Assembly (NCBI GenBank): GCA_003218375.1
Contig: QHNH01000029.1
Span: forward strand, 35,981-99,980
Origin: Verrucomicrobiota bacterium
Lineage (GTDB): Bacteria; Verrucomicrobiota; Verrucomicrobiia; Chthoniobacterales; UBA10450
DNA length: 64,000 nt
Reading direction: 5' to 3'
Below, piece by piece: positions 60,726 through 64,000 of this stretch. The notes below the pieces were generated by a model that saw only the letters and a program-made list of their open reading frames with translations, had not been told where the DNA came from and searched no databases. A program made the translations under genes and the position numbers. Each line of letters opens with the position of its first letter. Position 1 is the first letter of the stretch.

Positions 60726-60812
60726 TGTCATGCTGAGCGAAGTCGAAGCATCTCTCAACGTTAATTCAACAACTTCAAAGCAAGAGATTCCTCGACTTCG
60801 CTCGGAATGACA
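60726..60812. repeat. Inverted repeat between the amidohydrolase and polymerase genes
   Basis: Left arm about 60726-60755 and right arm about 60785-60812 (TGCTGAGCGAAGTCGA against TCGACTTCGCTCGGA) with a 30-nt loop. It fills most of the shared promoter region of the two divergent genes. Confidence 0.75.
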
Positions 60813-60828
60813 GAAGGTTTACTGGCCC

Positions 60829-63024
60829 ATGGCCTTCGAGGAAAACACGCTCCTGTTCGGTTCCGATCCGACCGCGCGCATCGTCGCGATCGAGCTCGGA
60901 GAAACGGGGACCGTGAAAGTTTATCGGCGCGAAAAGGATGGATCGACGATTGCCGAGACCGAGCCGTTCCGCCCGTTTGTCTGGTGCGACTCCGACGTGA
61001 CCGATCTGAACATCGACGCCGAAAAGCTCGAGGGCGATTTGCGTTACGGCTGGCGGATCAGTGTCGATAGCTGGAAGGAATTGATCGCTCTGCGCAACGG
61101 CTTGAAAAACGCGGGCCGCAGTTTCTTCGCGCTGAGCGATCCTATGCAACATTATCTCACTCATACAGGGCGTACACTCTTCAAGGGACTCGCATTCGAA
61201 GAGCTGCGCCGGCTCCAGCTCGAAGTGCTTTCTGCGGCCGGAATCGATGATCCCGGCCCGGGCGAGCATCTCATGAGCATCGCCCTTTCCGATAACAGCG
61301 GCTGGAAAGAACTGATCGTGGTCGATCCGGCAAATATCGAGGAATCCGAAAAGACGGCGCTCAAGCGGTTGACGGCCGTCATCAAGGAACGCGATCCCGA
61401 TGTGATCGAAGGCCACAACTTGTTCCGCTTCGATTTGCCCTATCTCGTCGCGCGGGCGCGCAAAGCGAAAGTGAAACTGGACTGGGGCCGCAGCGGCGGG
61501 TTCCTCCGCTCGCGCCCGTCGCGACTCCAGATCGCGGAGAAAACAATCGATTACCCGAAGTTCACCGTCGATGGCCGCCACTTCGTCGACACGTTCTTGC
61601 TCGCGCACTTCTACGACGTCGGCATGCGCAGCCTCTCCGGCTTTGAACGCATCGATGTCGCCCAGCACTTCAGCCTCTGCGACTCCGCCGATGTTTCTTC
61701 GCTGACCGGCAAAGAGCTGCAGCGCGAATACCTCGCCGGCAGCGACCGTTTTCGAAAACGCGCCTTATGCGCGGTCCGTGAAACGCGCGCTGTCGCCGAG
61801 CTGCTGAGCCCGAGCTATTTTATCCAGGCCCAGATTTTTCCCTACAACTACCAGGACGTGATTGTGCGCGGCAACGCGACCCGGATCAACGCGCTTTTCC
61901 TCCGCGAATATTACCGGCAATGCCATTCCATTCCCGAGATGCCGATGGTGCGCGGCTTCGAAGGCGGTTACACCGCGATCTTCTTCACCGGCGTCGCGCG
62001 CAACGTCTGGCATTGCGACATCGCCTCGCTTTATCCCTCCGTGATGCTGCAGTTCGATTGCTTTCCGGCGACCGATCAGCTCCAGATCTTCCGCCATTTG
62101 CTCACCGATCTGCGCACCTTCCGTCTCGAAGCGAAGGCAAGCATGCGCGCCGCGAAAGATCGCGCTCTGCAGCAACATTTCCATGCCCTGCAAAACACCT
62201 TCAAGATTTTGATTAACAGCTTCTACGGCTACCTCGGTTTCGCCCAGGGTCACTTCGCCGATTTCGATGCCGCCGCGCGCGTCACCCAGATCGGCCGTGA
62301 GCTTTTGCAGAAAATGATCGACTGGCTCACTGCGCGCGGCGCCCAGGTCATCGAAGTGGATACCGATGGAATTTATTTTGTACCGCCTCCGAACGCCGAC
62401 GCCGATGAATTGCGGGACGCGCTGGGCAAGGAATTGCCGCCTGGCATCGAGGTCGAATTCGACGAGCAGTTCGACGCGATGTTCAGCTACAAGGCGAAGA
62501 ACTACGCCCTCCTCACCTGGGACGGCGAAGTCATCATCAAAGGCGGCGCCCTCAAGTCACGCGGCCTCGAAAAGTTCCAGCGCCTGTTCCTCGAGGAAAT
62601 GATCAAGCTGCTGATGGAAGGAAAACCGGAAGCGGTTCCCCAATTGCGAGACGACTTCGAGAAAAAAATTCGCGATCGGGAATGGAACATCGAGATGCTG
62701 ATGAAGACCGACACCCTCCAGGATTCGCTCGATAAATATCGCGCCAAGATCGGCGCTGGCGGTCGCAACCGCGCCGCCGCCTACGAGCTCGCGCTCGCCA
62801 GCGGCCGCAATTACAAGCCCGGCGACCAGATCAGTTATTACGTCCAGGCTACGCCAAAAAAAGTTCCCGCCTTCGAAGCGGCCAAACTCGCGAGCGAGTT
62901 CGAACCGCAGAACCGCGACGAAAATGTCGATTACTACATCGCGAAACTCGGCGAGCTCGTGAAAAAATTTAGTGTTCTCGCGGCAACAACATCAGCACCA
63001 AAACAAGAAAAACTCGCATTGTAA
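60829..63024 (+). CDS. Family B DNA polymerase with damaged proofreading motifs
   Basis: 731 residues. Polymerase motifs are intact: motif A CDIASLYPSVM, motif B KILINSFYGYLG and motif C VIEVDTDGIYF. In the exonuclease domain, motif II GHNLFRFDLPYL is preserved. The segment where motif I (D-x-E) is expected reads RRLQLEVLSAAG, and where motif III (Y-x3-D) is expected reads RALCAVRETRAVAELL, so acidic residues are missing. Proofreading is therefore probably absent. Such polymerases belong to the Pol II-like elongation-subunit group seen in Verrucomicrobia and Acidobacteria. No LexA box was seen upstream. Confidence 0.92.
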   Translation: MAFEENTLLFGSDPTARIVAIELGETGTVKVYRREKDGSTIAETEPFRPFVWCDSDVTDLNIDAEKLEGDLRYGWRISVDSWKELIALRNGLKNAGRSFFALSDPMQHYLTHTGRTLFKGLAFEELRRLQLEVLSAAGIDDPGPGEHLMSIALSDNSGWKELIVVDPANIEESEKTALKRLTAVIKERDPDVIEGHNLFRFDLPYLVARARKAKVKLDWGRSGGFLRSRPSRLQIAEKTIDYPKFTVDGRHFVDTFLLAHFYDVGMRSLSGFERIDVAQHFSLCDSADVSSLTGKELQREYLAGSDRFRKRALCAVRETRAVAELLSPSYFIQAQIFPYNYQDVIVRGNATRINALFLREYYRQCHSIPEMPMVRGFEGGYTAIFFTGVARNVWHCDIASLYPSVMLQFDCFPATDQLQIFRHLLTDLRTFRLEAKASMRAAKDRALQQHFHALQNTFKILINSFYGYLGFAQGHFADFDAAARVTQIGRELLQKMIDWLTARGAQVIEVDTDGIYFVPPPNADADELRDALGKELPPGIEVEFDEQFDAMFSYKAKNYALLTWDGEVIIKGGALKSRGLEKFQRLFLEEMIKLLMEGKPEAVPQLRDDFEKKIRDREWNIEMLMKTDTLQDSLDKYRAKIGAGGRNRAAAYELALASGRNYKPGDQISYYVQATPKKVPAFEAAKLASEFEPQNRDENVDYYIAKLGELVKKFSVLAATTSAPKQEKLAL

Positions 63025-63027
63025 ATT

Positions 63028-64000
63028 ATGAAGACAAAACGTTTCGTCTCCCTTCTCGCACTTGCATTTGCAGCGCATCACTGCTTCGCGGCGGCGGACG
63101 GTCAGGCCGACATCAAAGCTGAAGTCGCGAAGCGACATGAAGAGGCGGTGAAGCGGTTGCAGGATTGGATTGCGCAGGTTTCGATTGCGGCGGAGAACCG
63201 CGGTTATCCCGAAGGCGCGGAGTACATGGCGAAGCTCGCACGCGATGCAGGATTTCAGCAGGCGACGGTAATTAACACAGACGGGAAGCCCGGCGTGTTC
63301 GCGACGCTGGATGCTGGTGCCCCGAAAACGGTCGGTCTTTATTTCATGTACGACGTGAAGCAGTTCGACCCGGCCGAATGGTCGTCGCCGCCGACCGAAG
63401 CGCGGATCATGGACAAACCGCCGCTAGGGAAAGTGATGATCGGTCGCGGCGCCGTGAATCAGAAGGGACCGGAAGCAGCGTTTCTCGCGGCCCTGCACGC
63501 GATTCCCGGCGCCGGCAAGAAAATGCCGGTCAACCTGGTGCTCGTGGCAGAAGGCGAAGAGGAGATCGGTTCGCCGCACATTCCGCAACTTGTCAGGCGA
63601 CCCGAGGTGCTCGACGCGCTGAAGAAGTGCGTCGGCGTATTCATGCCGTCAGCGACACAGGATCTTGATGGCGTCGTCACAGTGAACCTCGGCTCTAAAG
63701 GCGTGATTGAGCTCGAGCTCGTTTCGAGCGGCGAAAAATGGGGTCGCGGTCCGGCAAAGGACATTCACTCTTCGCTCAAGGCGATGGTCGACAGTCCGGC
63801 GTGGCATCTGGTCAAAGCGCTCAACACACTCGTTTCCGACGACGGTAATGTGATCATGATCGACAATTACCCGAAGCCGCTTCCGCTGACTGATGAGCAA
63901 AAAGCGATGATCGAAAAAGTATCGAAGACGCGCAGCGAAGCGCTGGCTAAAAAGCAATACAGCGTGCAGCAATGGATCAACGATCTGCCTTGGGAGCAGG
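63028..64000 (+). CDS. Exported M20-like metallopeptidase, N-terminal part (runs off the right edge)
   Basis: ATG at 63028, open to the window edge, about 324 residues visible. Signal peptide to about residue 21. The M20 core is clear (GRGAVNQKGPEAAFLAALHA, LVAEGEEEIGSPHI). The first metal-ligand motif, normally GHYDV, reads FMYDVKQ, and the next, normally GRGAxDxKG, reads GRGAVNQKG. It starts 3 nt after the polymerase stop. The ligand changes may be a feature of this subfamily. Confidence 0.8.
   Translation, partial: MKTKRFVSLLALAFAAHHCFAAADGQADIKAEVAKRHEEAVKRLQDWIAQVSIAAENRGYPEGAEYMAKLARDAGFQQATVINTDGKPGVFATLDAGAPKTVGLYFMYDVKQFDPAEWSSPPTEARIMDKPPLGKVMIGRGAVNQKGPEAAFLAALHAIPGAGKKMPVNLVLVAEGEEEIGSPHIPQLVRRPEVLDALKKCVGVFMPSATQDLDGVVTVNLGSKGVIELELVSSGEKWGRGPAKDIHSSLKAMVDSPAWHLVKALNTLVSDDGNVIMIDNYPKPLPLTDEQKAMIEKVSKTRSEALAKKQYSVQQWINDLPWEQ

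Overview
The window reads as chromosomal DNA of a high-GC soil-type Verrucomicrobiota, most likely Chthoniobacterales (Udaeobacter-like). This is inference from gene content: a LexA with TGTTC-N4-GAACA-type operators (the motif I recall for this phylum), an error-prone ImuA/ImuB/DnaE2 set, a PEP-CTERM-type surface protein, GlgE, a family B DNA polymerase, and very many intergenic imperfect inverted repeats. No phage genome, IS transposase or CRISPR array is visible.

Layout. 1-9.4 kb: partial MqnD-like gene, parB, M28 lipoprotein, parvulin, 6PGDH-like oxidoreductase, ygfZ, a MalK-like ATPase that has lost its catalytic residues, a SufR-like regulator and glgE. 9.4-16.2 kb: a three-gene minus-strand cassette around a 1735-residue RHS protein, flanked by a 22-bp direct repeat that includes the 3' end of glgE. 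16.2-20 kb: exbB-exbD-TPR operon. 20-24.8 kb: aquaporin, then on the minus strand dusB, iscA-hscB, lexA-imuA-imuB(N-terminal half). 24.8-32.2 kb: methyltransferase, LptF/G permease, dinG, a damaged small secreted-protein gene and an alpha-solenoid repeat protein. 32.2-36.5 kb: imuB(C-terminal half) and dnaE2. 36.5-42 kb: gnd, moaE-pgsA, PEP-CTERM protein, tRNA-Gly, maf, VOC protein. 42-46 kb: DUF3052 gene and an HlyD/ABC-2 exporter. 46-53.4 kb: pseudogene remnant, membrane protein, M28 peptidase, hydrolase, PiT/DUF47/MgtE. 53.6-64 kb: fatty-acid oxidation (fadB-like, acyl-CoA dehydrogenase), lysozyme cluster, M20 hydrolases, family B polymerase.

The main finding is the SOS mutasome. imuB is split cleanly near the palm/thumb border into two separately translated genes 11 kb apart on opposite strands: the N half follows lexA-imuA, the C half precedes dnaE2. 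Re-inverting about 20.75-32.2 kb would restore a contiguous lexA-imuA-imuB-dnaE2 order. LexA-like boxes lie upstream of lexA, upstream of imuA and (one mismatch) upstream of the solenoid-imuB(C)-dnaE2 operon, so both halves may still be co-induced. dnaE2 also carries two related in-frame palindromic elements of about 118 nt, comparable in concept to Rickettsia palindromic elements. The same twin-hairpin design recurs between genes across the window. The family B polymerase appears to have lost acidic residues of two proofreading motifs.

All calls come from reading the sequence by eye; family names rest on motif recognition, not database searches.
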